This document shows positions 18,909 through 28,586 of a stretch of DNA of 64,000 bases, in pieces; positions within the stretch are counted from its first letter, which is position 1; the number at the start of each line of letters is the position of its first letter. The stretch is taken from the NCBI GenBank assembly GCA_963749035.1, contig CAVVKW010000002.1, forward strand, positions 372,001 to 436,000, in the 5' to 3' direction. Origin of the DNA: CAVVKW01 sp963749035 (GTDB taxonomy: Bacteria > Verrucomicrobiota > Verrucomicrobiia > Chthoniobacterales > JAATET01). The position numbers and the translations under genes are program-made. The notes under the pieces were generated by a model. It worked only from the letters and a program-made list of their open reading frames with translations. It ran no database searches and was not told the DNA's origin.

Positions 18909-18929
18909 TTTCTAAAAAGTGTTCAATGA

Positions 18930-19018
18930 TTCAGTTTTCAGTGTTCAGTGATTCCTCAAAGTAGGGCGAGGAGTGGTCCGCGTGTTCAGACTGAAAACTG
19001 AACACTGAACCACTGAAA
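18930..19018. repeat. ACTGAA-type inverted repeats between rpsB and tsf
   Basis: The spacer carries several copies of CACTGAA/TTCAGTG in both orientations. ACTGAAAACTG (18990-19000) can pair with CAGTTTTCAGT (18932-18942), and CACTGAAC (near 19003-19010) can pair with GTTCAGTG (near 18943-18950). The two pairings are not nested, so only one can form at a time. Confidence 0.55.
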
Positions 19019-19028
19019 TCTCGGCCGC

Positions 19029-19778
19029 CTATTCCGCAACGGCGGCGAGATCGACGTCCTGCTTCACCTTGTGGCCGCGGGCGCTCATGATCGAGTCCAC
19101 CAGCTTTTGCAGGATCACGCGGATCGAGCGGATGGCGTCGTCATTGCCGGCGATCGGATATTCGACGCGCTCGGGATCGCAATTCGTGTCCACGATCGCA
19201 ACGATCGGCACCTTGAGACGGTTCGCTTCCGACACCGCAATTTCTTCGCGGTTTGTGTCGATGATGATCAGCGCATCCGGCAGTTTTTCCATGTCGAGCA
19301 GACCTTCGAGATTCTTGTGGAGCCGGTCGTGCTCGCGGCGCAGTGCCGAAGCTTCTTTCTTGCCGATTTTCGAATAGGTCGGTGACTTTTCGATCTCTTC
19401 GATCGCGCGGTATCGGGCAACGCTTTTGCGAATCGTCTGGAGATTCGTAAGCGTGCCACCGAGCCAGCGCTGATTCACGAACAACTGTCCGCTCGCCTTG
19501 GCTGCCTCGCGCACCGCTTCCTGCGCCTGCTTCTTGCACCCTACGAAGAGAACTTTGCCACCACCCTTCACGAGGTCGTGAAGGTAATTGGTCGCCGCAT
19601 CGAGCTGATCAACGGTCTTGCTCAGATCGATGATGTAAATGCTGTTCTTCTCTTGGAAGATGAAGTCCTTCATCTTCGGGTTCCAGCGCTTCGTCTGGTG
19701 GCCGTAATGCACCCCGGCCTCGAGGAGTTCTGTCATCATTTCCATTTTGGAGGAGCTATCAATGTCGTCGGTTGTCAT
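19029..19778 (-). CDS. rpsB: 30S ribosomal protein S2
   Basis: A 249-aa protein with the full family pattern: LLEAGVHYGHQTKRWNPKM, IYIIDLSKT, VLFVGCKKQAQEAV, NQRWLGGTLTNLQTI, and the C-terminal IIDTNREEIAVSEANRL / VPIVAIVDTNCDPERVEYPI. It starts 20 nt after rpoC's stop codon, an uncommon neighbour. The start has no Shine-Dalgarno sequence. Confidence 0.98.
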   Translation of the reverse strand: MTTDDIDSSSKMEMMTELLEAGVHYGHQTKRWNPKMKDFIFQEKNSIYIIDLSKTVDQLDAATNYLHDLVKGGGKVLFVGCKKQAQEAVREAAKASGQLFVNQRWLGGTLTNLQTIRKSVARYRAIEEIEKSPTYSKIGKKEASALRREHDRLHKNLEGLLDMEKLPDALIIIDTNREEIAVSEANRLKVPIVAIVDTNCDPERVEYPIAGNDDAIRSIRVILQKLVDSIMSARGHKVKQDVDLAAVAE

Positions 19779-19798
19779 GCCAGGTGGTGTCGTTGAGC

Positions 19799-22700
19799 CT
19801 AACTGGCTTCGAGTTGTTCAGTGGTGAATACGGGTTCTGGTTCGGCGATTTCCTCGCCAAGAGTTTCGATGTCAAAGTCACGGTTCGCCGGGAAACCAGT
19901 TCCCGCCGGGATCAGGTGACCCATGATGACGTTTTCCTTGAAGCCACGCAGACGGTCCACCTTACCGAGCGTCGCCGCCTCGGTGAGAACCCGCGTCGTG
20001 TCTTGGAAAGATGCCGCCGAGATGAAGCTGTCCGTCTCGAGCGAGGCTTTCGTGATACCGAGCAACACCGGGGATGCTTCGGCTGGCTTGCCGCCCTTCT
20101 CGACGACGGCTTCGTTCTCGTTCTCGAAAACCTGCCGGTCGATCTGATCGCCCCACAGCAACGTCGTGTCGCCGGGATCCGTGATCTTCACCTTGCGGAG
20201 CATCTGGCGGACGATGATTTCGATGTGCTTGTCGTTAATTTCGACACCCTGGAGGCGATAGACCTCCTGGACCTCGTTGAGCAAATGCTCTTGGAGCTCC
20301 TGGGCACCGCAGATTTCGAGAATTTCGTGCGGAACGACCGGACCATCAGTCAGCTGCTGCCCCTTCGTCACGGTGTCGCCCTTGAACGCGATGATGTGTT
20401 TGCTCAGCGGAATGAGGTGTTCTTCCTCAGCTCCAGTGTCGGGATTGGTCACGATGAGACGCCGCTTGCCGCGAACCGTGCCGCCGATGTCAACGACACC
20501 ATCGATCTTCGCGATCTCCGCGGCGTCCTTCGGACGACGAGCTTCGAAGAGCTCGGCGACGCGGGGCAGACCACCGGTGATGTCTTTCGTCTTGGCGATC
20601 TTACGAGGAGTTCGGGCGAGCCGCTGACCGGCCTGCACCTTTTCCTTGTCCTTGACGTCGACGTGGGCACCGGCCGGGATCGAGTAGCTGGCGAGGACTT
20701 CCTTGTTGGAATCCTCGATGACGATCTGCGGGTGCAAATCCTCTTTGTGCTCGATGACGACCATCCCCTTGGCTCCGGTCGTCTCGTCGGTTTCCTTGCG
20801 GATCGTGACGCCAGGGATCATGTCCCGGAACGCCACCTTACCGGCGCGCTCCGTGATGATCGGCACGTTGTAAGGATCCCACGTGATGAACGTCTCGCCT
20901 TTTTTGACGTCAGCGCCGTCGGCAACCGAGATCACCGAGCCAACAACCACGTTGTAGCTCTCGAGCTCGCGCCCGTCCTTGGCGTGAACCGTCACCGAGC
21001 CGTTCTTACTGAGAACGATGTAGGTATTCTCCAGCGACTGCACGGTGCGCATGTCGTTGAACCGAAGCGTTCCGTCGTTCTTCGCCTTGACGATGGGCTG
21101 CTTGAACGTCTGGCTGGCGGTGCCGCCGACGTGGAAGGTTCGCATCGTGAGCTGAGTGCCGGGTTCGCCGATCGACTGCGCTGCGATGATGCCGACCGCT
21201 TCGCCGAGCTTGGCTTCGCCGCCGTTCGCCAGGTTGCGACCGTAGCACTGCTTGCAGACGCCGCGTTTGGACTCGCAGGTGAGCGCCGAGCGGATCTTGA
21301 GCTGTTCGATACCGAGGTGCTCCAAAAGCGCTGCGGTCTCTTCGTCGATGACTTGGTTGGCCTTCACCGCCGGCTTGGCGGTGACGGGATCCTTGATCGT
21401 TTCGCAGCTCGTGCGCCCGACGATGCGGGTCGCGAGGCTAACGACTTCTTCGTCACCTTCGTAGATCGGACGAACAACGATCCCGCTGATCGTTCCGCAA
21501 TCGTCTTCGGTGATGATGACGTCCTGCGCAGCGTCGACGAGCTTGCGGGTCAGGTATCCGGAATCCGCAGTCTTGAGCGCGGTGTCCGCCAAGCCCTTAC
21601 GAGCACCGTGAGTCGAGATGAAGTATTCCAGAACCGATTGGCCTTCGCGGAAGTTCGAAATAATCGGTCGTTCGATGATTTCGCCGGATGGCTTGGCCAT
21701 GAGGCCACGCATGCCCGCGAGCTGCTTGATCTGCGTCCGGTTACCACGAGCACCCGAGTCGACCATCATGAACACGGTGTTCATTTCCGGACGGCCTTCG
21801 TTGTGCTGCAAGGTGCGGAAGAGCGCGTTCGCGACTTCTTCACCAGTGTGCGTCCAGATGTCCTGAACCTTGTTCTTCCGCTCACCGTCGGTGATGATGC
21901 CGTTCGTGTATTGCTTCTGGACGAGAGCGATTTCCTTGTAAGCCTTGTCGATCAACCCCGCCTTCTCGTCCGGAATGATCATGTCGGAAACACCGATCGA
22001 GACACCGGCCTGCGTCGCAGCACTGAATCCGACCTCTTTAAGGCGATCAAGAGTTTCAACCGTTCCGTCCTGGCCAACCGCTTGGTAACAGCGCCAGATG
22101 ATGTCGGAGAGCTGTTTCTTACCGCAGACCTTGTTGTAGAAGCCGATTTCGTTCGGCCAAATCTCGTTGAAGATCACGCGGCCCGCAGTCGTGTCGATGA
22201 CCCGCTTCTCGGAGTCGCCGTAAACCGTTTTGTTGCCGAAATCAGGATTCCGGAAACGAATCGGCGTGTGGGTCGTGACCGCTTTCTCCGAGATCGCCAA
22301 CTCCACTTCCCATGGCTCCGCGAAAAGAGGCGGGCGACCGTTGTCGACGTATTCGCCGGGGCGCGGCGTCTGCGTCAGGTAGTAGCAACCAAGCGGAATG
22401 TCCTGCGACGGGGTCGTCACCGGCTTACCACTCGAAGGCGAGAAGATGTTGTTCGGAGCCAACATCAACAGACGGGCTTCCATCTGGGCCTCAACCGAAA
22501 GCGGAACGTGGACCGCCATTTGATCGCCGTCGAAGTCCGCGTTGTAAGCGGTGCAGACGAGCGGATGAACCCGGATGGCCTCACCTTCGATCAAGATTGG
22601 CTCGAAGGCCTGAATCGACAAACGGTGGAGGGTCGGAGCCCGGTTCAAGAGAACCGGATGGCCCTTGGTGACCTCGTCGAGAATGTCCCAAACTTCCGGC

Positions 22701-23917
22701 GTCTGGCGTTCGATGAGCTTCTTCGCGCTACGGACGGTGTGAACGTAACCGAGTTCCTTGAGGCGACGAATGATAAACGGCTCAAACAAAACGAGTGCCA
22801 TCTTCTTGGGAAGACCGCACTGGTTAAGCTTGAGCTCCGGACCGATCACGATGACCGAGCGGCCCGAGTAATCGACACGTTTGCCGAGCAAGTTTTGACG
22901 GAAACGACCGCCCTTACCCTTGAGCATGTCGCTGAGGGATTTGAGCGGGCGGTTGGCGGCACCGGTGACGGCGCGGCCGTGGCGGCCATTGTCGAACAAC
23001 GCGTCGACCGCTTCCTGAAGCATGCGCTTCTCGTTTCGGATGATGACTTCCGGCGTCTTGAGCTGGAGCAACGTCTTGAGACGGTTGTTCCGGTTGATGA
23101 CGCGGCGATAGAGATCGTTGAGATCGGACGTCGCGAAGCGGCCACCTTCAAGCGGCACGAGCGGACGAAGGTCCGGCGGGATGACGGGAAGCACTTCGAG
23201 GATCATCCACTCGGGACGAGTCTTCGACTGGGCGAAGCCCTGAACGAGCTTCAGGCGCTTGGCCAACTTCTTGCGAAGCTGCTTGCTGCGGGTCGCGCCC
23301 ATGGCGACTTCGATCTCTTCGTTGACCGCGTGCAAGTCAGTCGACTCGAGGAGGCGCTTGATCGCTTCCGCTCCCATTCCGGCGGTGAAGGTCTCGCCGT
23401 ATTGGTCTTCCGCTTCGCGGTATTCCATTTCGGTCAGCAACTGACACCGCTCGAGCGGCGTGTTGCCGGGATCGATGACGATGTAGTCCTCGTAGTAGAT
23501 GACACGCTCGAGCTGGCGGCTGGTCATGTCGAGCATCAAGCCGATGCGCGAAGGCATGCACTTGTAGAACCAAATGTGCGAGACGGGCACGGCCAGTTCG
23601 ATGTGGCCCATGCGCTCACGACGAACGCGGGACTGGGTCACTTCGACACCGCAACGGTCGCAGACAATGCCCTTGTGCTTGATGCGCTTGTATTTACCGC
23701 ACGAGCACTCCCAATCGCGAGTCGGTCCAAAGATGCGCTCGCAGAAAAGTCCGCCCTTCTCGGGTTTGAACGTCCGGTAATTGATGGTCTCGGGATTCTT
23801 GACTTCGCCCTTGCTCCAGGAACGAATGCTTTCGGCCGAGGCGACGGTGATGCCGACCTCGTCGAACTGCTCTTGCGGCTCCGCGTTGCCGGTCAACTCT
23901 CTCAAATTATTGATCAT
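19799..23917 (-). CDS. rpoC: RNA polymerase beta' subunit
   Basis: A 1372-aa protein of normal length. The N-terminal zinc site CSCGKYK...CDRCG lies near residues 70-90, the active-site magnesium motif YNADFDGDQMAVH near residue 457, and the second zinc site in CESKRGVCKQCYGRNL near residue 890. The trigger-loop and bridge-helix regions are recognisable (MRGLMAKPSGEIIE, IISNFREGQSVLEYF). It follows rpoB by 45 nt. The long open frame on the opposite strand (19772-24166) is an antisense shadow. Confidence 0.99.
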   Translation of the reverse strand: MINNLRELTGNAEPQEQFDEVGITVASAESIRSWSKGEVKNPETINYRTFKPEKGGLFCERIFGPTRDWECSCGKYKRIKHKGIVCDRCGVEVTQSRVRRERMGHIELAVPVSHIWFYKCMPSRIGLMLDMTSRQLERVIYYEDYIVIDPGNTPLERCQLLTEMEYREAEDQYGETFTAGMGAEAIKRLLESTDLHAVNEEIEVAMGATRSKQLRKKLAKRLKLVQGFAQSKTRPEWMILEVLPVIPPDLRPLVPLEGGRFATSDLNDLYRRVINRNNRLKTLLQLKTPEVIIRNEKRMLQEAVDALFDNGRHGRAVTGAANRPLKSLSDMLKGKGGRFRQNLLGKRVDYSGRSVIVIGPELKLNQCGLPKKMALVLFEPFIIRRLKELGYVHTVRSAKKLIERQTPEVWDILDEVTKGHPVLLNRAPTLHRLSIQAFEPILIEGEAIRVHPLVCTAYNADFDGDQMAVHVPLSVEAQMEARLLMLAPNNIFSPSSGKPVTTPSQDIPLGCYYLTQTPRPGEYVDNGRPPLFAEPWEVELAISEKAVTTHTPIRFRNPDFGNKTVYGDSEKRVIDTTAGRVIFNEIWPNEIGFYNKVCGKKQLSDIIWRCYQAVGQDGTVETLDRLKEVGFSAATQAGVSIGVSDMIIPDEKAGLIDKAYKEIALVQKQYTNGIITDGERKNKVQDIWTHTGEEVANALFRTLQHNEGRPEMNTVFMMVDSGARGNRTQIKQLAGMRGLMAKPSGEIIERPIISNFREGQSVLEYFISTHGARKGLADTALKTADSGYLTRKLVDAAQDVIITEDDCGTISGIVVRPIYEGDEEVVSLATRIVGRTSCETIKDPVTAKPAVKANQVIDEETAALLEHLGIEQLKIRSALTCESKRGVCKQCYGRNLANGGEAKLGEAVGIIAAQSIGEPGTQLTMRTFHVGGTASQTFKQPIVKAKNDGTLRFNDMRTVQSLENTYIVLSKNGSVTVHAKDGRELESYNVVVGSVISVADGADVKKGETFITWDPYNVPIITERAGKVAFRDMIPGVTIRKETDETTGAKGMVVIEHKEDLHPQIVIEDSNKEVLASYSIPAGAHVDVKDKEKVQAGQRLARTPRKIAKTKDITGGLPRVAELFEARRPKDAAEIAKIDGVVDIGGTVRGKRRLIVTNPDTGAEEEHLIPLSKHIIAFKGDTVTKGQQLTDGPVVPHEILEICGAQELQEHLLNEVQEVYRLQGVEINDKHIEIIVRQMLRKVKITDPGDTTLLWGDQIDRQVFENENEAVVEKGGKPAEASPVLLGITKASLETDSFISAASFQDTTRVLTEAATLGKVDRLRGFKENVIMGHLIPAGTGFPANRDFDIETLGEEIAEPEPVFTTEQLEAS

Positions 23918-23962
23918 AAGGTATGCGTGGGATGGTGGTCCGTTGAGTGGGTTGAAGCAGAC

Positions 23963-26900
23963 TTAGGCTGCGGAAATGTCCGGCAAGGCGTGCGGATCTT
24001 TGGACCCGACGCGAACGTCGAGACCGAGGCCCTGCATTTCCTTGATGAGAACGTTGAAGGATTCCGGCGTGCCTGCCGTGAGGGAATTGTCTCCCTTGAC
24101 GATGCTCTCGTAGATCCGCGTGCGGCCCTGCACGTCGTCGGATTTGACGGTGAGCAGTTCCTGTAGCGTGTAAGCGGCGCCGTAGGCTTCGAGTGCCCAG
24201 ACCTCCATCTCTCCGAAACGCTGACCGCCGTATTGGGCTTTGCCACCCAAAGGTTGCTGCGTAACGAGCGAGTAGGGGCCGACCGCACGGGCGTGGATCT
24301 TGTCCGCGACCAAGTGGCCAAGTTTCAGCATGTAGATGTAGCCGACAACGACCTGCTGGTCGAACTTGTCGCCCGTGCGTCCATCGTAGAGCACGGATTT
24401 ACCCGTTTCGTTGATCCATTCGAAACCGGGAACATTCTGGGCCTCAACGAGATATTCGCGAATCCGTTTCTCGGTAATACCGTCAAAAACGGGCGTCGCG
24501 ACTTTGAACCCGAGGGCTTTGGCAGCGATACCGAGGTGGGTCTCGAGGACCTGACCGACGTTCATTCGACTCGGCACACCGAGCGGATTCAGGACAATGT
24601 CGACCGGCGACCCGTCAGAAAGGTAAGGCATGTCTTCCTCGGGAACGATCTTGGCAACAACGCCCTTGTTTCCGTGGCGACCGGCCATCTTGTCACCAAC
24701 ACTGAGCTTCCGCTTGCTGGCGATGTAAACTTTGACCTGCTTGATGATGCCGGGATCGACGTCATCGCCGCTCTCGACGAGACCAATTTTCTCCTCGCGC
24801 TCCTGATCGAGCTCGGTGAAACGATGCTCGAACTGGCTGATGATCTCGCGGATCTTGTTGCGAATCGGGCTCGGGTCGATTTCGACGTGCTCGTAAACCG
24901 AGGCGAGCTTGCGAAGAAGCTGTTTCGTAATCTTCCGGTTGGCCGGGATGATGATCTCACCGGTCTGTGCGTTGACGACGTCGAGAGGGATCTTCTCACC
25001 CAACAGCACGTTCGAAAGCGCCTCGGTGAGCTGTTCGTGCAACTCGTCCTTCCGGCGCTTGTGATCGTCGAGGATCATCTTCTGCTGCCGCTTGGATTCG
25101 GTCGGCGTCATTTTCTGACGGGCGACTTCTTTCTTCGACGACACCTTGACGTCCATGATGATGCCGTAGGTGCCGGAAGGAACCGTCAGCGAAGTGTCTT
25201 TCACGTCGGCGGCCTTCTCACCGAAGATCGCGCGCAGGAGCCGCTCTTCGGGAGCAAGTTCCGTCTCGCTCTTCGGCGTGATCTTCCCGACGAGGATATC
25301 ACCAGGCTTGACCTCTGCACCGACGCGGATGACACCATCGGGCCCGAGATTCATCAGTGCTTCTTCGCTGACGTTCGGGATATCCCGCGTGATTTCCTCG
25401 GGGCCGAGCTTCGTGTCACGGGCACCGATCTCGAATTCATCGATGTGGATCGACGTGTAGATGTCTTCTTTGACGACCTTCTCGGAGATGAGAATGGCAT
25501 CCTCGAAGTTGTAACCGTTCCAAGGCATGAACGCGACGAGCACGTTGCGGCCGAGTGCCAGCTCACCATTTTCGGTGTTCGGTCCGTCAGCAAGAACGTC
25601 ACCGGCGGAAATCTTCTGCCCCTTGGCCACGATTGGCTTCTGGTTGATGCAAGTGCTCGCGTTCGAGCGCATGAATTTCCGGAGTTCATACACAAACACG
25701 CCGTTCTCGGGATCATGTTTGAATTTCCGACGTCCCTCGGGCATCAGGCCATCCTTGGTCACGACGATCTGGTCGGCTGTCACCGAGGCCGTCACACCAT
25801 CGCCATCGGCAACGATCACGGCCTTCGAATCCCGGGCGACCCGACCCTCGAGTCCGGTGCCGACGAGCGGCGAGTCTGAGATCAGCAACGGCACACCCTG
25901 GCGCTGCATGTTCGAGCCCATGAGAGCGCGGTTCGCATCATCATGCTCGAGGAACGGGATCAAGCCCGCTGCGACCGAAACCAACTGCTTCGGCGAAACG
26001 TCCATGTATTGGATCATTTCCGGCGGAACCTCGACGAAGTCGCCCTTGTAACGAGCAGATACCGTGTCGCGGACGTAGTTCCCCTTCTCATCGAGCGGTG
26101 CGTTCGCCTGCGCGATGTAGAAGACTTCCTCGAGATCGCCGCTGAGGTATTCGACGTCGTCGGTCACCCGGCCGTCGTTCACCTTGCGGTAAGGCGTTTC
26201 GATAAACCCGAAGTCGTTGACCCGGGCAAACGTCGAAAGTGAACTGATCAGACCGATGTTCGGACCTTCCGGGGTCTCGATCGGGCAGATGCGACCGTAA
26301 TGAGACGGATGAACGTCACGGACTTCGAAGCCAGCGCGATCGCGGCTCAGACCGCCCGGTCCGAGGGCGGAGAGACGCCGCTTGTGGGTCAGCTCGGACA
26401 ACGGATTCGTCTGATCCATGAACTGGCTCAGCTGTGAACGACCGAAGAAGTCGCGGATGACCGCGCTGAGTGCCTTCGGATTGATAAGCTTTTGCGGCGT
26501 GATGTGCTCGGTGCCGATATCGTAAAGCGTCATCCGCTCACGAACGAGTCGCTCCGTGCGAGCGAGTCCGACGCGGCACTGGTTTGCGAGGAGTTCACCC
26601 ACGGTCCGGACACGTCGGCTGCCAAGGTGATCGATATCGTCGACCATGCCCTCGCCGAGACGAAGCTCGATGAGATATTTCATCGCCGCCACGAAGTCTT
26701 CCTTCGTAAGGATGCGGGTCGCCTGATCGACGTCGATGCCGAGTTTCTGATTGATCTTGTGACGTCCAACGCGACCGAGGTCGTAGCGCTTGGCGTCGAA
26801 GAACAGCCGCTTGAGCATGCTGCGTGAGTTCTGAACGGTCGGCGGATCTCCCGGGCGGAGTTTGCGATAAATGTCCTTGAGCGCCTCGTCCTCGTCGTGA

Positions 26901-27763
26901 GCTGGATCCTTCTTGAGGGACTTGATCAGCGTGTCGTCGTTCTTCGTGTCGATGACCTCGACGCTGGAGTGGCCAAGCGTGATCAACTCACGGACGGTCG
27001 TCTTCGTCAGCGGCTCGAACGCGCGGGCCACCGTGATCTCGCCGTCAAGAATGTCGGCGATCAGAACTTTCGAAGCGATCTCTTCGTCATCGAGCTTCTC
27101 GCTGAGCTTCAGCTTCTCGATGTCGTAGAAAAGATTGATGATCTCGGAATCCGATCCGTAGCCGAGGGCACGAAGGAACGTCGTCGCGAGGAACTTCCGG
27201 CGACGCTTGCGGCGATCCAGATAAACGTAAAGCAGGTCGCTGGTGTCGAACTGGACTTCGAGCCACGAACCGCGGTCCGGAATGATGCGGAAACTGTGGA
27301 GAAGCTTTCCGTTGAGATGGACGTCGGTCTCGAAACAGATGCCCGGCGACCGGTGGAGCTGCGAAACGACGACACGCTCGGCGCCGTTGATCACGAACGT
27401 GCCCTGAGGAGTCATCAACGGGATCTCGCCCATGTAAACCTTCTCCTCCTTGGTGCTCATCTCGTCTTTGTAACGGAACGTGACGTAGAGCGGTGCGCTG
27501 TAGCTCTGGCCTTCACGCTGCGATTCGAGGAAGCCCATCTTCGGCTCGCCCAGGTCATAGCTGACAAAATCAAGACTCGCCTTCTCCTCGTATCCGAAGA
27601 TCGGGAAGAATTCCTTGAACACAGCCTGGAGGCCGACTTCTTTCCGCTTGGATGGCTCGACGCCCTGCTGGAAAAATTCGTCGTAGGAATCGATCTGGAG
27701 TTCGATCAGGTTCGGAGGAAGGATGGCCTCCTTGAGTTTACCAAAGTGAATGCGCTCGATCAT
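23963..27763 (-). CDS. rpoB: RNA polymerase beta subunit
   Basis: A 1266-aa protein covering the whole family. Landmarks are the rifampicin region (SQFMDQTNPLSELTHKRRLS, then LGPGGLSRDRAGFEVRDVH), GRICPIETPEGPNIGLI, the active-site lysines around GRHGNKGVVAKI and the C-terminal GGKAQYGGQRFGEMEVWALEAYGAAYTL. The rifampicin cluster shows no obvious resistance substitution at the positions I can read. It is preceded by a 303-nt leader containing a long hairpin, just after rplL. Confidence 0.99.
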   Translation of the reverse strand: MIERIHFGKLKEAILPPNLIELQIDSYDEFFQQGVEPSKRKEVGLQAVFKEFFPIFGYEEKASLDFVSYDLGEPKMGFLESQREGQSYSAPLYVTFRYKDEMSTKEEKVYMGEIPLMTPQGTFVINGAERVVVSQLHRSPGICFETDVHLNGKLLHSFRIIPDRGSWLEVQFDTSDLLYVYLDRRKRRRKFLATTFLRALGYGSDSEIINLFYDIEKLKLSEKLDDEEIASKVLIADILDGEITVARAFEPLTKTTVRELITLGHSSVEVIDTKNDDTLIKSLKKDPAHDEDEALKDIYRKLRPGDPPTVQNSRSMLKRLFFDAKRYDLGRVGRHKINQKLGIDVDQATRILTKEDFVAAMKYLIELRLGEGMVDDIDHLGSRRVRTVGELLANQCRVGLARTERLVRERMTLYDIGTEHITPQKLINPKALSAVIRDFFGRSQLSQFMDQTNPLSELTHKRRLSALGPGGLSRDRAGFEVRDVHPSHYGRICPIETPEGPNIGLISSLSTFARVNDFGFIETPYRKVNDGRVTDDVEYLSGDLEEVFYIAQANAPLDEKGNYVRDTVSARYKGDFVEVPPEMIQYMDVSPKQLVSVAAGLIPFLEHDDANRALMGSNMQRQGVPLLISDSPLVGTGLEGRVARDSKAVIVADGDGVTASVTADQIVVTKDGLMPEGRRKFKHDPENGVFVYELRKFMRSNASTCINQKPIVAKGQKISAGDVLADGPNTENGELALGRNVLVAFMPWNGYNFEDAILISEKVVKEDIYTSIHIDEFEIGARDTKLGPEEITRDIPNVSEEALMNLGPDGVIRVGAEVKPGDILVGKITPKSETELAPEERLLRAIFGEKAADVKDTSLTVPSGTYGIIMDVKVSSKKEVARQKMTPTESKRQQKMILDDHKRRKDELHEQLTEALSNVLLGEKIPLDVVNAQTGEIIIPANRKITKQLLRKLASVYEHVEIDPSPIRNKIREIISQFEHRFTELDQEREEKIGLVESGDDVDPGIIKQVKVYIASKRKLSVGDKMAGRHGNKGVVAKIVPEEDMPYLSDGSPVDIVLNPLGVPSRMNVGQVLETHLGIAAKALGFKVATPVFDGITEKRIREYLVEAQNVPGFEWINETGKSVLYDGRTGDKFDQQVVVGYIYMLKLGHLVADKIHARAVGPYSLVTQQPLGGKAQYGGQRFGEMEVWALEAYGAAYTLQELLTVKSDDVQGRTRIYESIVKGDNSLTAGTPESFNVLIKEMQGLGLDVRVGSKDPHALPDISAA

Positions 27764-27985
27764 GTGGTAGATACAGGGTGTTGACGGGTTCCCGACGAAT
27801 TACGACGGATTTCCTTGTCGGAAAGATCCGGCGTGAAACGGTTGCGAGTCGAAGCCAGTGGAGACGACAAAAAGCCCGCATGGCGAAATCTCTTCGCTTC
27901 TGCGGGAACTAAATTGACGGCAATGGCTGCGGCGCGTAATCGCTGACTCAGGACCTTGGACAAAAGGGTGGTGGAGTTTGTTAGA

Positions 27986-28058
27986 GTCGGACCGCCCGGT
28001 TGGCAATAAAAATCTTGCCAAAAGCAGATTTTTATTTCAACCGAGCGGCTGATCCGAC
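27986..28058 (-). promoter_or_regulatory. Long hairpin between rplL and rpoB (attenuator or RNase III-type site)
   Basis: On the minus strand the arms GTCGGA / CCGCTCGGTTG / ATAAAAATC pair in nested order with GATTTTTAT / CAACCGGGCGG / TCCGAC around a roughly 12-nt loop, about 26 base pairs with one G-U and small internal loops. It starts about 9 nt after the rplL stop and about 220 nt before rpoB. E. coli also carries an attenuator and an RNase III cleavage hairpin in this same spacer. Confidence 0.65.
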
Positions 28059-28066
28059 GGGATGAG

Positions 28067-28447
28067 TTACTTGATTTCGACCTTGGCGCCAGCTGCTTCG
28101 AGTTTCGTTTTGATCTCTTCTGCTTCTTCCTTGGTGACGCCTTCCTTGAGTGGCTTCGGAGCGCCTTCGACGAGAGCCTTCGCTTCCGCGAGGCCGAGTC
28201 CAGCAACGTTGGCGCGCACTTCCTTGATGACGGCGATCTTGTTGCCGCCGGTTTCGGTGAGGATCACGTCGAAGGAGGTTTTCTCCTCGGCGGGTTCGGC
28301 GGCTCCGCCACCACCACCTGCCGCGGCGACCGCGACGGGAGCTGCGGCGCTAACGCCCCATTTTTCTTCGAGTGCCTTCACGAGGTCAGCGATTTCCAAG
28401 ACGGTGAGTCCGCTGAGCTTATCTACGAGTTCGGTATTATCTGCCAT
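28067..28447 (-). CDS. rplL: 50S ribosomal protein L7/L12
   Basis: A 126-aa protein with the L12 layout: N-terminal dimerisation helices (ELVDKLSGLTVLEIADLVKA), an Ala/Gly-rich hinge (APVAVAAAGGGGGAAEPAEE) and the C-terminal factor-binding domain (IAVIKEVRANVAGLGLAEAK, ALVEGAPKPLKEGVTKEEAE). It forms the ribosomal stalk with L10. The start context AAAACACCATG lacks a Shine-Dalgarno sequence despite very high expected expression. Confidence 0.98.
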   Translation of the reverse strand: MADNTELVDKLSGLTVLEIADLVKALEEKWGVSAAAPVAVAAAGGGGGAAEPAEEKTSFDVILTETGGNKIAVIKEVRANVAGLGLAEAKALVEGAPKPLKEGVTKEEAEEIKTKLEAAGAKVEIK

Positions 28448-28586
28448 GGTGTTTTATTTTGGTATCGTCGCGCTCCGAGGCTTCAGAGCAATTGAGTCCG
28501 GCAGCCGCCGGCCCGACAAGGAACCGTTGAGGTTTTTGGGTTTCTCACGGCGCCAATCGTGGCGGACCCGCGAAAAGTGTTTGGAA

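Noticed and set aside
19772..24166. 1464-codon open frame antisense to rpoC
   Set aside because: It mirrors rpoC; its composition follows the codon pattern of the opposite strand and has no domain. The same applies to the long frames antisense to rpoB, the helicase, the cellulase and holA.
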